A program made the position numbers and the translations under genes. Below the pieces are notes generated by a model. The model was given only the letters and a program-made list of their open reading frames with translations. It did not search any database and had not been told where the DNA came from. 64,000 nt of DNA from assembly GCA_959347315.1 (NCBI GenBank), contig OY365817.1, forward strand, positions 2,011,295-2,075,294, in the 5' to 3' direction. This DNA is from Bimastos eiseni. Lineage: Eukaryota > Annelida > Clitellata > Crassiclitellata > Lumbricidae. Of the stretch, positions 23,119 through 35,560 are shown one piece after another. Position 1 is the first letter of the stretch; each line of letters opens with the position of its first letter.

Positions 23119-23904
23119 CTGAAAGACAAACAGCTGCAACGTTACGTTTACGTCAGACGCGTGCATCTGGTTGATCACCAATCCAAGTCTTAACTAAAAC
23201 ATATATAATTATATTCATGTAATCAGCAATTTATGTAGCGCCCATGCTTAATGCACAAGGCATTAATTGAAAGACCAACAAACTCAAGTCGTAATCAGGT
23301 GATGGGTGTCAGAAAACGCATTTGCTGAATCACATACACGCATTCACTTCTTAAGTTTTTTTGACAAGCACTGTTGCATTCACTTCTGCAATTGCTTGCT
23401 TATTCGCTGAAATACCAAATAATCAGTAGATTTTTTAAATCACCAATGCATTCCAATCACTCGCTTCGTAGATTAACACACTTACTCACTGATGAACTTA
23501 CATTTCATTCTCAAAACTGCTTACACATTTACTTTACATTTACTTAAATTAGAAATACCAGTCTATGTTGGGTCTGCTAAGACATTCATGACATTTCAAT
23601 GAAGAACCTAGAGATTAATTTTTTTGAATTGACATACATGTAAATATAATGTCAAATGCCAAACCTGAGAGAAGTCCCTGGGGTTTTGATCAGAATATCA
23701 ATGTTTAGTCTTCAACTTAAACGTAAGCCTAACCTTCACCAGCGAATCAGTCGACAACAGACGTCAGTCAATGAACAGAAGACAGTAAAAATAAAGCTAA
23801 TGGCAGATACGTTGGATGGGATGTATTGTGTATATAGACCGGTTGACCTCATAAGGAAACGAAACCGAAAGCAATAGTCATTTAAACTATATGATAGACC
23901 TCAT
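23119..23904. other. Upstream PDE1 intron, no further exon recognised
   Basis: 23225-23245 carries an inverted TTTATGTAGCGCC tail like the LINE tails elsewhere. I found no further PDE1 exon. Confidence 0.4.
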
Positions 23905-24215
23905 TAATGATTAAATAACCAAATGAAGCTTCTGACAGCCAAGATTAACCAGTCAGCAACAGACTGAACATGAACAGCAACCTTACACTACTAGGTGTGT
24001 CAGAACTTCAATTAGAAAACTGTATCCCTCCTATTGACAGGGAATAGGGAAGCACACTTAAGACACTCTTTACCTTTGCTGCCATCTACTGAAGAGAGCA
24101 AGACAAGTATAGTTATTCCTACAGATCCAAACAGAAGGCATCTATTACAATCACCCTATCAATAGAAACACAGATAAGAACACGAGCGTAGGGATAGGAT
24201 TGGTATGTATATCCA
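23905..24215 (+). repeat. Dispersed repeat shared with 35168-35560
   Basis: Shared blocks: GTCAGCAACAGACTGAACA, GAACAGCAACCT, AGGTGTGTCAGAA, CTACTGAAGA, AGCAAGACAAGTA and CCAAACAGAAGGCATCTA, in the same order and orientation. Confidence 0.8.
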
Positions 24216-25494
24216 ACAACTTGTATATATATATATGTATATATTACTGAGTTGCTTAATTATATATATTCATGTTTACAAGAGCTGACTTCATCGGATC
24301 AGATGACACTAATAACGTAACCTAGATAACTGTCCAATGGCAGCAAAAACTGAATGACTTACAAGTAGCAGCAGACTCGTGATGCGTGTCTCTCTCTCTC
24401 TCTCTCTCTTTCTCTCACTGTATGCAATAACAGTTGGGAATCGTGATACAAAGCCCGGCTTCTGGCTTCTTCTCATGTCTATCGGATTTCCTCTTTCCCT
24501 CTCTTTTCCAGTGAATTCTTTTACACAGACTTCCGTTTTAATTCAAGCGGCCGATTATAAATTGTACTTTAAGATATTGGTCCAACGGAAGTCACATAGA
24601 TTAGATTACGTTCCGTATCTATCCCAGCATTCTCCAACTCTCACCATCCATCAATCCACCACACGAAGCCACGTTTGCCATTATGGGTCCATCTACCTGG
24701 AATGACCTTTCTCCATCACTAAGGTCAAACTAATGACTGGCTTCTCTCCATCGGCCTCTCACTCTTAAAAGCCGTCATCAGATATTATCGTAATATTAAT
24801 GCATACAACAACAGCAACTACATCATTACCAATAGCAGCAACAACAACTAGGCCTAATCATAATATCATAATCACAATCACCGTCAACTTCGTACAACTA
24901 TTATCACCATTGCAGCAATCATTACCATCATCGTCGTCGTCATCATCATCATGTTTGTCATCATCATCATTACATCAAAGAAGTGTTATTGCAGAGAAAA
25001 TATGTCATGGTAAACAGTATCTATTACCACTATCATCATAATTGACACCAGTGTCTTTATCACTAAACCTGTCAGCATCATCAACTGTCAAACAATCAGC
25101 ATCATCACCATCATCATTGACCACCAACGACACCAACAACAACAAAAACAGAAACGACGACAACAACAAAAACAACACCACCACTACCAACATCACCACC
25201 ATTCACACCACGATTCTTACACACTATTACTGTGCAGTAATGTAAGCTGAGAAAATCGACTGAGCGCCACTGTGGTTATTATGTTCAAGCCATCAGTTAA
25301 TTGCTTCCTCGAAGATAAATCTTAGCGAAAGCCAAATTCCTGAGTCTGATGGATTGATAGCCAGCAATCACCGGGAACAACGTTCATCATCAGCATTACC
25401 ACCATCCTTGTTAATTACCTTCATTCATCATCATTATTCCTCATTTATTTAATCCCCAACGTCTACTGACGAAGCGTTAATCGATGACGCCTAA
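24216..25494. repeat. Microsatellite-rich stretch
   Basis: (TA)n near 24225-24245, (TC)n at 24390-24416, and a long TCA/ATC plus AAC-rich region at 24790-25215. No gene recognised. Confidence 0.6.
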
Positions 25495-25504
25495 CAATTG
25501 TTCA

Positions 25505-25672
25505 TTTTAAGGGCTTGTCAAGGCCCCTACAGAGTGAATAGCCCCTCATGGGGAGGATCGAACTCAGTGATTCAATTGGTCATCCAGAGGAGGAGGAGGA
25601 GGAGGAGGAGGAGGAGGAGGATATTCGATGTCCCTACAGAGTGGGCAGCCTCTCATGGGGAGGCTGGAACTC
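25505..25672 (-). mobile_element. SINE-B fragments flanking (GGA)n
   Basis: On minus, GAGTTCGATCC (B box) and the body CACTCTGTAGGGGCCTTGAC resemble the SINE at 26808-26925. A partial second copy of the CCTACAGAGTG...CTCATGGGGAGG block occurs at 25633-25667, after a (GGA)n run at 25588-25620. Confidence 0.55.
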
Positions 25673-26807
25673 ATTCTATCCCCATTACAAGCAGTGGTTA
25701 AGTTGTTCACCCAGATGTGGCGTATGCCCATCTAAAACCTAAGCCTAACCAAATTAATCTCTTTACAACCGAAATTCTCTAATCGCAATTGGATGACTCT
25801 TGGGACTCATTAAACCATATGCATTTGGTTGAGCACCATTGGCGGAAACTTGGTCCTGGGTTGGGACACAAATCGAAAAAATATGGGTTTGGGGTGACCG
25901 ATTGACGATATATTTTGCCAAACATAGACGCAGAAAAAAGAATGAAATGTGGAAAATACTGTCGAATTCTATAACATTAATGAAATATTTATGAAATTTT
26001 TTTTTGGGGGGGGGAGGGTTTGAGCAGCTGAATCTAATCCATCTGCAATATCGGAAGGAACCGTCCCCTCCCATCTCCCCCTAAGTCTCCTAAGTCTATG
26101 CTCCTGTTGATCACGGATGCAGAAACGCAACCAAAGGATCTCAAAGTAGTGATGAATTTTACTACCGATCACGAAGCAAGGCTATTGCCCATGGGTTAAC
26201 CTCCTCCTCCTTCTCATCATCATCATGACCATCGTCGTCATCATCATCATTATCATCATCATCGTCATCATTATCATCATCACTGTCATCCGACGGCGAC
26301 TAATTCTCAGTGACCAGTAGACGCTCGTCAGAGCCCTAGCACATCACCTGTCTCGCCCGCGTCCGGTTCCCAACGAGGCCAGTCGATAATATCCGCTTCC
26401 GATTGCGCTCCTCTTCCTCGCTCCTGCTCTTCAAAGCGTCGTAACTGCGAGGTCATCGCTGAAACGTCACACCCAGCACCATTTCAAGACGATCACTGGC
26501 CCCTTCCAGGGTCCCCTCCTTCTTCTCCAGGATTCTTTCCAAGATCCCTCATTCTCCAGGTTTCATTCCAGGACGCCACCCGGATTACGTCCAGGATTAC
26601 CTCCTCCAGGATCTTCTCTCCAGGGGTCAGTGGAAAGACAGTCTCATCGTTGGCGTCAACGTCTCCTTTCAACCGCAACCATCTCCCTGCAGTCTCTCCC
26701 TCCAGACTCTCGTATTCGTCCCATGCACAACAGCAGCACGAATGCACGTTCGTTCCTCCACTAACGCAGTCTGTCGTTGATTTATTTAGCGCCACTACCT
26801 AATGGCA
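25673..26807. other. Sequence without recognised genes
   Basis: Contains poly-T/poly-G at 26000-26020 and CAT/CGT-rich DNA at 26212-26285. 26490-26800 is rich in TCCAGGATT-like words (a degenerate repeat). No gene seen. Confidence 0.4.
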
Positions 26808-26925
26808 GAGAGCATCAATCGATGGCGGCGCTGGGCAACTGTGAGCCAAGGACTCGTTGAAGGTCCCTACACAGTGACAGGAGGTGATTCGAACCAGTAG
26901 CAACGGCAACGCTTCAACCAATCGA
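26808..26925 (-). mobile_element. tRNA-derived SINE (SINE-B)
   Basis: On minus: A-box-like TGGTTGAAGCG (26910-26920), B box GGTTCGAATCA (26885-26895), then GTCACTGTGTAGGGACCTTC, and AGCGCCGCCATCGATTGATG near the end. The same order occurs on plus at 46390-46570. Confidence 0.7.
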
Positions 26926-29254
26926 GCGTATACACAGTGTTCCGTGATCAGTAATAAAATCAGCAATAAGTGTTTGCGTTGCTGCTTTGGGTCACAACCG
27001 ACCACTCTGTGCACAGTTTATGGGGGTCAGCTGTGGCAGCCTCAGGTCACACTGTTAAGGACCGCAATAAAGTCAGACATTTTATGTCGATAAGCGCCCG
27101 AATGGTATCTACTTAAACGAGTTCGAAGTCGGAGTTACAATCGGAGATAACTATCGAGATATCTAGTCCACTGGACTTTATCGTTAAACGCTTCTCCGTC
27201 ATTCTTAGCCGATACCGGAGACGCTCAAGTACGACTTTCTCTCGGGGTAAACCGGTTGATACTGGGCAATACTTTTGGGTACTAGTGTCTTAAGAATTGG
27301 GCTGTCAATCTAAAGACAGGGTTCAATTACCTTCAGGGGCAGAACGTGTCGCCTATGCTGTTCAAAGGTTTGGAGGTTCATATATTCCTCGAGGGAAGAG
27401 GATTTCATGCATGCAATGTTACTGGAACCCTACAGCAAACTCGGTTAGAAAGTAAACTACTATGCCACCAACTTTCAGTGACTATGTCGGTCGGTGAGGC
27501 GGTTTTCTAAACACTCGCATTCATTTGCTATACCCATATGATACTTCTTGGCCTCGCAAACACACGAATTGGGTTGGTGCGATTTTACCACTCATTGCGA
27601 ATCTCCACTTGGCACCTTAACCACTTCATTCCTTCATCCATTCACTAAATTTATATATCGCCCGTCCAGAAGTCCACTCGGAGACGCTCCCAGCCCAACC
27701 AGTGGGAAATAAATCAGACTCTAGCTGCTAGCAGCTTGAGACAAAGCTTATATTGATCAGCCCTCTGCCGTCGAGATTGGCAACGGACTCGTTTGGACCG
27801 CCATCCACTACCAACACTGAGATGCTTTCGGAGTGTCGATCACTCCTAGACGATGGCCTCCAGGTCCAGACAGAGGTGAGGTCGAGATCTCCTGGGATCG
27901 CATTAATTGAGTCGGCAATGGGTGGTCACCCATTGCCGACTCACTCACTCACTCGCCATCCTCTGGGGACACTTTCATTAAACCTTCGAGGTATCTGGAA
28001 GAACGTCACTAGATCCGATTCTAAACCGGCGATAATCGAATAACGAAGAGGATACTTTGGCTCATTATCCTTTCCCCACTGGGCATGAACCAGCCATCGA
28101 TAAGATAGTGCGACGCCGATAATATAAGAGACAACTTGTATACGGCGCATATGTCCAGTTCTTTTGCCTGGAAGACATTCCTACAGTTGTTAATTAATCA
28201 GACTTTTTCAGCATAGATAAGCAGAGTCTTCGTAATGATAACCATAGTTGTAAGCAGGACTTTATCAAGCGCCCCTTAAACAGACACTCCAGAAACACTC
28301 GCTATTAGGTGTCTTCATACATACATACATACATACATACATACATACATACATACGTGTACACACATATGCGCATAATAACGTTAATGCACGAGAAATT
28401 TCACATTCACAAATGTTGGGTATACACAGTGCATGCTGCATCTAACATATCTGCACATATATGCCAACAAATACATACACATGTAGGCCTATATATACTA
28501 ACTCATATGGTGACCTTAGAAATAGGCCACAGCCAATTCCGCAAAGCTGGATAGATGAAAAGAACTCCCTGCTTCCATTCAAGCAGAATTATTTTCATAA
28601 ATCCATCTTACATTTAAGCAGAATTCTTTTAATCCACCCATCTTCCATTGATGCAGAATTTAGCCACAGGAGTAAAAATTTCTTTGTGTGCTGCGTGACC
28701 GAATATTCAACCGTAAAAGTACCACACTATCACGCAACTTGTAATATCAATCTAATCAAATTTTAATCCTGCTCCAAAAACGTCAGTCCCTGAATGATCT
28801 TAGCATCCATACACTGTGTATAAAAATGCACTCATACATACATACATACATACATGCATACATGCTTAATAACGAATATACATGGATAAATACTAATACA
28901 TACATACAAACAAACATATTCACATGCATACAAACTTGTATACAATGTTAGATGCTGTGGAAAACAGTTAGGAAATAACTATGCCACAAACCTACAGGCA
29001 CACACACAAACAACATGCGTACAATTCGCACATACATAACATTCCTAAATCTAAATACATACACACATCTATATACTACACTAAATCCCCACTGGCTGTA
29101 GGATTATCTCCATGCATCCGGCTCAAGCCTAATTCTACCAGTTGATATTCTAGAAGAAGCCAGATGATGTTCACTTAAAGAACTCAATCGACGCAGAGAG
29201 AACGCAATTCTTAAACAGTACAAGCAAAATCAATCCAACCACAATCTTCGCCAC
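26926..29254. other. Sequence without recognised genes, ATAC microsatellites
   Basis: (ATAC)n at 28315-28356 and shorter runs at 28832-28862. A possible tRNA-like head with GGGTTCAATTACC lies at 27300-27345. An inverted TTTATATATCGCC LINE-type tail is at 27648-27662. No gene seen. Confidence 0.45.
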
Positions 29255-29485
29255 TGCTCGCAGGCGACTTCGGCAGCGCCAATCCCAAGCCGTTGCAAGG
29301 AGGGGTGACGCCAATCATCGTTGTTAAACAACAACTAACCAATCTCAGCAGTAGCAGCAGTTCAAACTTCAATTACATCGTCGTTCTATCAATTAGTCTA
29401 CACATGAAAATATGTCACAGTTGCAAACATACATTGTAATTATAGTCATTTACATTACAACTATTCAATAGACAACTATTTGATC

Positions 29486-29647
29486 GGATCTAGGGCAATT
29501 ACCCTCGGACAATTACCCACCGCCCCCCCCCGTACAAATTATTGTCCGGGGGTTATTTGCATCGGGGTAATTGTCCGGGGGGGGGTTATTGTCCGGAAGG
29601 GTAATTTGTACCGGGGTAATTGTCCGGGGGGCAATTGTCCTATTACC
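29486..29647. mobile_element. Short inverted-repeat element with 8-bp duplication
   Basis: A 162-bp element flanked by ATTTGATC (29478-29485, 29648-29655). The two ends pair over about 36 bases: TAGGGCAATTACCC then CGGACAATTACCC at the left, TAGGACAATTGCCC then CGGACAATTACCC inverted at the right. The middle is more of the same motif plus poly-C/poly-G. It is a MITE of a class making 8-bp duplications. Confidence 0.8.
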
Positions 29648-29655
29648 ATTTGATC

Positions 29656-31355
29656 ATACCACGCAGGAAGGATTCAATTAGCACCTGATTATACTAAAAC
29701 CTCATCAAAAGCGTTGTTCATAATTATTGGCTGTCTAATTCATCTGACCAGGTGTAACTATGGATATAACCAGAGTTATTCAAGGTATTATGAAAGCGAG
29801 CCGATGAAAACGAAAGAACCAGCTGTGTCTAAGATGAAGATGCCACCTCTGTCGCTTAGAATAGCATAGAACTGCGAAATTGAACTAAATCTCATTCTAA
29901 CATCCAAATATACCTCCTGAAAGTCGGATTGTTACTATTTAAATCTTTAAAATGTCATCATCTAAAAAAATCCATGATTGATGTCCCTAAACTGAATCAC
30001 AGTCTTCAAAAATCTCCCTCACAACTTAACAATTACACTCACACACTTGTGTCAAAAAGTTAGTCTAGCTCATTACATAAACCCAAGTGGTGGATTCGTA
30101 ATAATTGATGATTGAATTAATCAATTATTCAACAGTTTAACGACATCTTATAGCAACATCGGCTGTTGACGTCTTCAGAATATTTTACATTTCAGTTCGA
30201 TTTCCTTTATTATTATGTTGTCTTTCTTTCTTTTGTCATTTTTTTCTTTCTTTTTTGTGTGTTGTTATTGATTCAATTTCTGCACAACAGGTTGATGAGA
30301 TAGAAATATTCGACATATGGTTGTTGTAGATATTTCATAACATATAAATGATTATTACATTTTACTCCTACATATATAAACATAGACATTGTATAAATGT
30401 ATATATATACATACAATGTACACACATACATATGTAAAATTTATTCATGTGATCATATAGCTTCTTTTTTGTTCATGAAGGCTCGTTTTTGACCACATCG
30501 GTTCTTTTCTTATTTCAGTTTTTTCCCATGAAGGTTCTTTCCATCTTATTGGCAGAGCATCAAAACAATTTCATAACATCAAAGTCAAACTATCTATATA
30601 ATGTTAACTAGTAATATTCAATATTAACAGTACATCATTTATAGCATAGGATTATAGACAATATTCAATAATCCAAATCAACATAACAACCAAAAGAATA
30701 ATAATAAATCCAGACATTCAAGATTGCAAAATAAACGAATTAGTATCACTTAACAACTAAAGTATCAATAATAAAGCAATACATTCATCACTACAAAACA
30801 ACGCAATTAATATGTTGTGTCCAATTGTTGGTGTTTAAAAATAGTTTATGAAATGGTTTTTCCAATATCCAGTATGCAACTGCAATGACCATATTTAGTT
30901 CCCTTAACAAAGTTACAAGTTTGGACATTGAACTTATATAATGTATTGTTGAATATTAGTCCACTATTTCCTTGTACTCATTAATTTTAAATAATCTTTC
31001 CATTATTTATTATCATTAGTATGTTATATACCTTAATATAGATATCTTGAATATTTATAACAGCATAATCCACCTTATTTCTACACATAGTTGAATAGTA
31101 AATTTGAAATGTCATTTTTCTTGCAAGCAAGTAATGCACGATCAATTATTGTTTCAGTCATCCGACATTGTGAGCATAAATTCGTTGAACATTAACTGGT
31201 GCTGATTGTACGAAAATTATACACTTATACAACGTCTAAGATTTCTGCATAAGGGTGTCCAAGCAAAGCAGAAGATAAGTATTAATGCACACATTTCAAA
31301 AACCTTTCAGTCTTTCTCTTCAGTTGATAACGACCTTGTATATTTTAAATTCACA
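29656..31355. other. AT-rich sequence without recognised genes
   Basis: One TTTAACGACATCTTATAGC...GTTGACGTC motif at 30136-30173. Otherwise nothing identified. Confidence 0.4.
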
Positions 31356-31363
31356 AATCAACC

Positions 31364-32157
31364 CAGTGTTGTATGCAAGACCTTAAAATTCAAGACCAAG
31401 ACGAGACCGAGACAGTGAGGTACCGAGACCGAGACAATAGGTTCAAGACAGTTCGAGACAGTAAAAGACAAGTGATCCTATATATAAAAGGCTGTAAAAT
31501 ACTAATGTATCAGTTTTCGGGAATAAGGTTCATTTGCAATTTCAATTTGAAACTTAATTATAATGTATATTGTATCAATTCCCAAGAACAGTTTTTATAT
31601 TGCCGAGTTTTATCTTTTTCGATATTTCTTCTTCAGCCTATCTTCTGATTAGTAAAGAAAGCACGTCTGAAATCTTCTAGACGATTTTAAACATGCAAAT
31701 TTGATACCAGATACCACACGAAATTATAAATTTGCACATATCCTTACTCACCCTGAGAAACTCGAACTTGTTCCGATCGTTTCGGTTATGGTGGTTTTAC
31801 ATCAATGAGAAATTATTAGCCAATAGCTATTGGCCTAACTTCAAATTGCGTAAACGCAAATTTCACAATTTCATGTTCCCTCTCAGACATTTTTCCACTT
31901 TAAGACAATTGAATTCATTTCAGTATCATGTGATTCGCGCGTTAACCAGAATTACCGTTTATCGTAAATTCCGGTTTCAGTTTCTAGCGCAAAATTTTAA
32001 GACAGTTAACGTGAAACTTATCGAGACCGCTTGTTTGAGACAGAACAAGAGTTTCACTTCAAGACAGTTTCTAAAAATTCGAGACACTACCTCGAGACCG
32101 AGACAGCAGGCTTCCGAGACCGAGACCAAGACACTGTCTCGAGACCATACAACTCTG
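31364..32157. mobile_element. Non-autonomous hAT element, GTCTCG-rich (copy 2)
   Basis: A 794-bp element with an exact 8-bp target duplication AATCAACC (31356-31363, 32158-32165) and ends CAGTGTTGTATGC and, inverted, CAGAGTTGTATGG. It is in inverted orientation to 2702-3164, with matching GAGACCGAGACAG-rich subterminal repeats and a shared AT-rich middle (TCAGTTTTCGGGAATAAG). It carries about 330 bases (roughly 31620-31985) that copy 1 lacks. No transposase is seen. Confidence 0.9.
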
Positions 32158-32239
32158 AATCAACCACTGACTGAACAAAACCAACGTTGGAGGCTTCTTA
32201 GAGGTAGTGGATGCTAATTCTAGTACTTGTGTTCAGTGT

Positions 32240-32510
32240 TTAGTGAAATCTTGCGACAGCCAAACATATTGGCGTTAGCCTGTGTAGTAAAGCTGATGTC
32301 AATTTTATTCATTATAAAATTTGGTTATGCGACATTTGAAGGTCGTTGACGATTATTATTCGAAATACTACCAACTATTGTGGCCAAATTACAATTGCAA
32401 TTTAAACCACACATTGTGGTGTTTGCTGACATCTTGTGACAGCCAAACCTGTTGGCGTCAACCTGTTTAGCAAAGCTGATGTCAATTTTATTTAGTAGTT
32501 TGTATTTAAT
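32240..32510 (+). repeat. Local direct duplication, about 85 bp arms
   Basis: GCGACAGCCAAACATATTGG then AAAGCTGATGTCAATTTTAT (32252-32312) recurs as GTGACAGCCAAACCTGTTGG then AAAGCTGATGTCAATTTTAT (32438-32494). Confidence 0.8.
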
Positions 32511-33339
32511 TTGTAGCCAATATCGACTCTATTTGTGCTTTTTTGTCAAATTTAATAGTTATGTCTGGTTACACTAAAACACTTTAGAATTGAAAAATGA
32601 TCAACAATTGAACGAAATTGGCAGAATAATACAACTTTGGAAATTGCGACTTAAAGGTGTTTAAAAAGAGCAAACATTGTGTGACATCTGCCCAAATCAT
32701 AAGAAGCTGATTTGAGCTTCTCCATCAGGAATTCAGGAAAGATTTTCAAAATGTATGGTTTACATTTACAATATTTATGCAGTACTAATCAGCGTTTGAC
32801 CAGTGAAGACTAACAAAACCATTTCAAAACAGATCATCGGATATTAATATTCAAATCTCTCTCGACAATCGACGTGAGTGGCCCCCTTATTACGTCATGC
32901 GGCATAAAACGACATGAAGTAATTGGACGCACAAATCAATATTCACAACCTCATGGAAAATGTCACTTCTGGCCGATCCAGGCTGCGAGAAGTGGTCCAT
33001 ATGAAATTAAGTATACCGATAGCAGTTCTAACCAGTTTATCAATAAATCCAGAGGCTGCAATTGTCACTAAAAATTAATTTGATGTCAATCAATCAATCA
33101 ACAATAATAATTACTTATTCACGTGTCTGTCTGTCACACTCAAGGCCCGAGATTGGGTATTTGTCATATTCAAGACCCGTGATTGGACAGAAGCCGTCCT
33201 AATTTTGCAGCGCGTAAACGTTGCTGCTGTGTGTGTGTTGTTTGTCGTATGCAAGTTATGCAAATAAAGTTGACCTAAGTATATGGAGCGCAAAAGTCAC
33301 TGCATTCGCATTTAGGAGTTTGGTATGCATCGTGTAATG
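32511..33339. other. Sequence without recognised genes
   Basis: No gene or repeat recognised with confidence. Confidence 0.35.
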
Positions 33340-33342
33340 TAA

Positions 33343-34218
33343 GGGACTGTTCACATATTAGGCCTGTATAAAGGTCAAAGGGTAGGTGGGTTGGTTCCTA
33401 TTTTGTTAGCATTATATTATGTAGGGTGGGGGGGGGAGTAGGTTGAAGGCTTTGTTATATAAAAAACTTTTTCAGCTTGTGCTATTTTGCCTGTTTGCCT
33501 GCCAATTGAAAATTCCATGTACCACTGATCTTCTTAGTGTAATCGAAGTTCACAATACGTTGTGAACCAAAACTAGCACCATCAGCTGTCACCTGGCGAA
33601 TTGATTTATTACTTTTAAATCCACTTATAAGAATTTCCTGATTACAATTTTAACAATTTCCTGTACATAGCTTTAAACGCTCTTAAATTCAATTCTGTGT
33701 GATTTGTTATGATTGTGGTTTAAATTGAAATTAATTCACTTGAAATAATAATTTTTATTCGTATTATCAAGATGTTTGATTTCATTTTCTATAGTATGCC
33801 TGTGTGTAAATAGTTCATATGTTTGCCTAAATACTCAATTGTAGTTGTAGTACAGCCTACACTCTGTATCATTTGCTATTAAATAGGTAGAGTTGCACCG
33901 CGAACCTATCGATAAATACCTGATAGCTCAATACTAAACCAATGGATTCTGTGTGACACCGTAAGGCTCATTTCTAGTGCAAAACAGGAGGGAAACAAAA
34001 ATGGTGCTTTTAGATAGGATTTACGTCACTACCATGTAGGCCTATTATCATGATGCAGGCTATTCGTATTCGTTGATGTTTCTGGGGTGGGGTAGGTAGC
34101 ATATCTGTTATATAATATAGGAGTGAGTATCACAGCTGCTGCTATATAACGTTATTAGGGGTAGGAGGGTGGGTCAAAAATTGAGATTTTATGCGTTATA
34201 TAATATGTGAACGGCCGC
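33343..34218. mobile_element. Harbinger-like non-autonomous element
   Basis: The ends GGGACTGTTCACATATTA (33343-33360) and, inverted, GCGGCCGTTCACATATTA (34201-34218) match at 15 of 18 positions. A 3-bp TAA duplication flanks them (33340-33342, 34219-34221), as PIF/Harbinger elements make (TWA). The 876-bp interior is non-coding. Confidence 0.7.
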
Positions 34219-34505
34219 TAAGTGTAATTACATCAGTAATTATCATTAGAAATGAAATCTTAATGGGGCAATGTGTATTCTAGTCTATTTTAGTATTGTG
34301 ACCGCTTCGTCCACGTGTATTTTAGCGTGTTTTATTACTGCATGGACCTTCTGCGGTCGAAACTTCAGCCTCTCGACGCACAAGAAAATAACTGCTGCGG
34401 CCGAAAGTTCTTCGCATAATCTACATGTGCAAAAACGACACTAACCCTAGCCCTGTCCGAGTAATGCATGGTGTAATATAAGGTTAAAACTAAGTAGGCC
34501 TACAA

Positions 34506-34534
34506 CCTGTGATTTATCACGGGTTAACAGCTAG
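34506..34534 (+). mobile_element. Helitron-like 3' terminus
   Basis: AACCTGTGA-TTTA-TCACGGGTT forms a 9-bp hairpin with one G-T pair. It is followed by AACAG and CTAG, then T. Hairpin plus CTRR before a host T is the Helitron 3' end. The 5' end was not found. Confidence 0.45.
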
Positions 34535-34544
34535 TAATGATAAT

Positions 34545-34800
34545 AATAATAATTATCGCTTAAATTCGAACTGACAAATCGTAGTATGATTACAAATACA
34601 GTATGAACGAATGATGACAAATTATTGCATTAATTGAATTTAACTGTCGACAACCATGCAAGGCGACCATTACATTATACATCTCATCTTAAAAGCACTG
34701 CCTAGCGAAAGAAGGACTAGTCAACCTTACGGAGAATACGAGTTTTGAATTCGGTTCCTCAGCTCTACGCCTCACTGTGTACACCATTACTCTATGTTCC
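34545..34800 (+). repeat. Dispersed repeat, uninterrupted copy
   Basis: Shared with 44928-45360: ATGATTACAAATACAGTATG, ATGATGACAA, CATGCAAGGCG, AAGGACTAGTCAACCTTACG and GAATTCGGTTCCTCAGCTC. Confidence 0.8.
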
Positions 34801-35167
34801 CCATAATAACCAACCAAACAACGAACCAACCAATGAACCAGCCAACGAACCAGCCAGCCAGTCAGTCAGTAAGCCAGCAAGTCAATTAATTTAATCAACT
34901 ATTTTATTGAAATCAACCAATAGAATATCCTACAATCAGTAATGTGAATTTAGTTGCTGTGGGTACAAAATGGATCAAAGGTCCCGCTATTTTGGGGCCC
35001 TGTAATACATGCTTTATTCGGTGGCAGCCAGGCAAAACCCCTCGTCCTATATTTTTAGCGACATCTTTTGTCTGCCAGAGCCATTGAAGTAGTTCAGTTC
35101 AACGAGAGATGAATCCAAAGGCAACGTAACCGAGAGCCAATTGTAATTTAAACTAGGATAAATTTAA

Positions 35168-35560
35168 CGATTAAATAATAAATACCCAAATGAGGTTATG
35201 ACAGCCACTGTGAGCCACGATTAACTAGTCAGCAACAGACTGAACACGAACAGCAACCTCCTTCTAAAGGTGTGTCAGAAATTCCCTGAGAAAACTATAG
35301 GCCTATCCCTCCTATTTATATGGAATGGGAGTAAGGACACCTACGTGCACAGTTTCCCACTACAGCCATTCCCCGTTACACTTGCTAGCTGAGAATACAG
35401 CTACCAGCTACTGAAGAAAGCAAGACAAGTAGAGATGTCCATATATACCCAAACAGAAGGCATCTAGTACAATTACCCCAGCCATTGACACCAACTGGTA
35501 AGAACAGGAAAGTAAAGATGGGATGGGCAAGCCGAAATGTGTATCTAACAATACACAAAT
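35168..35560 (+). repeat. Dispersed repeat shared with 23905-24215
   Basis: Same ordered blocks as at 23905, with a longer middle (about 35290-35405). No coding frame. Confidence 0.8.
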
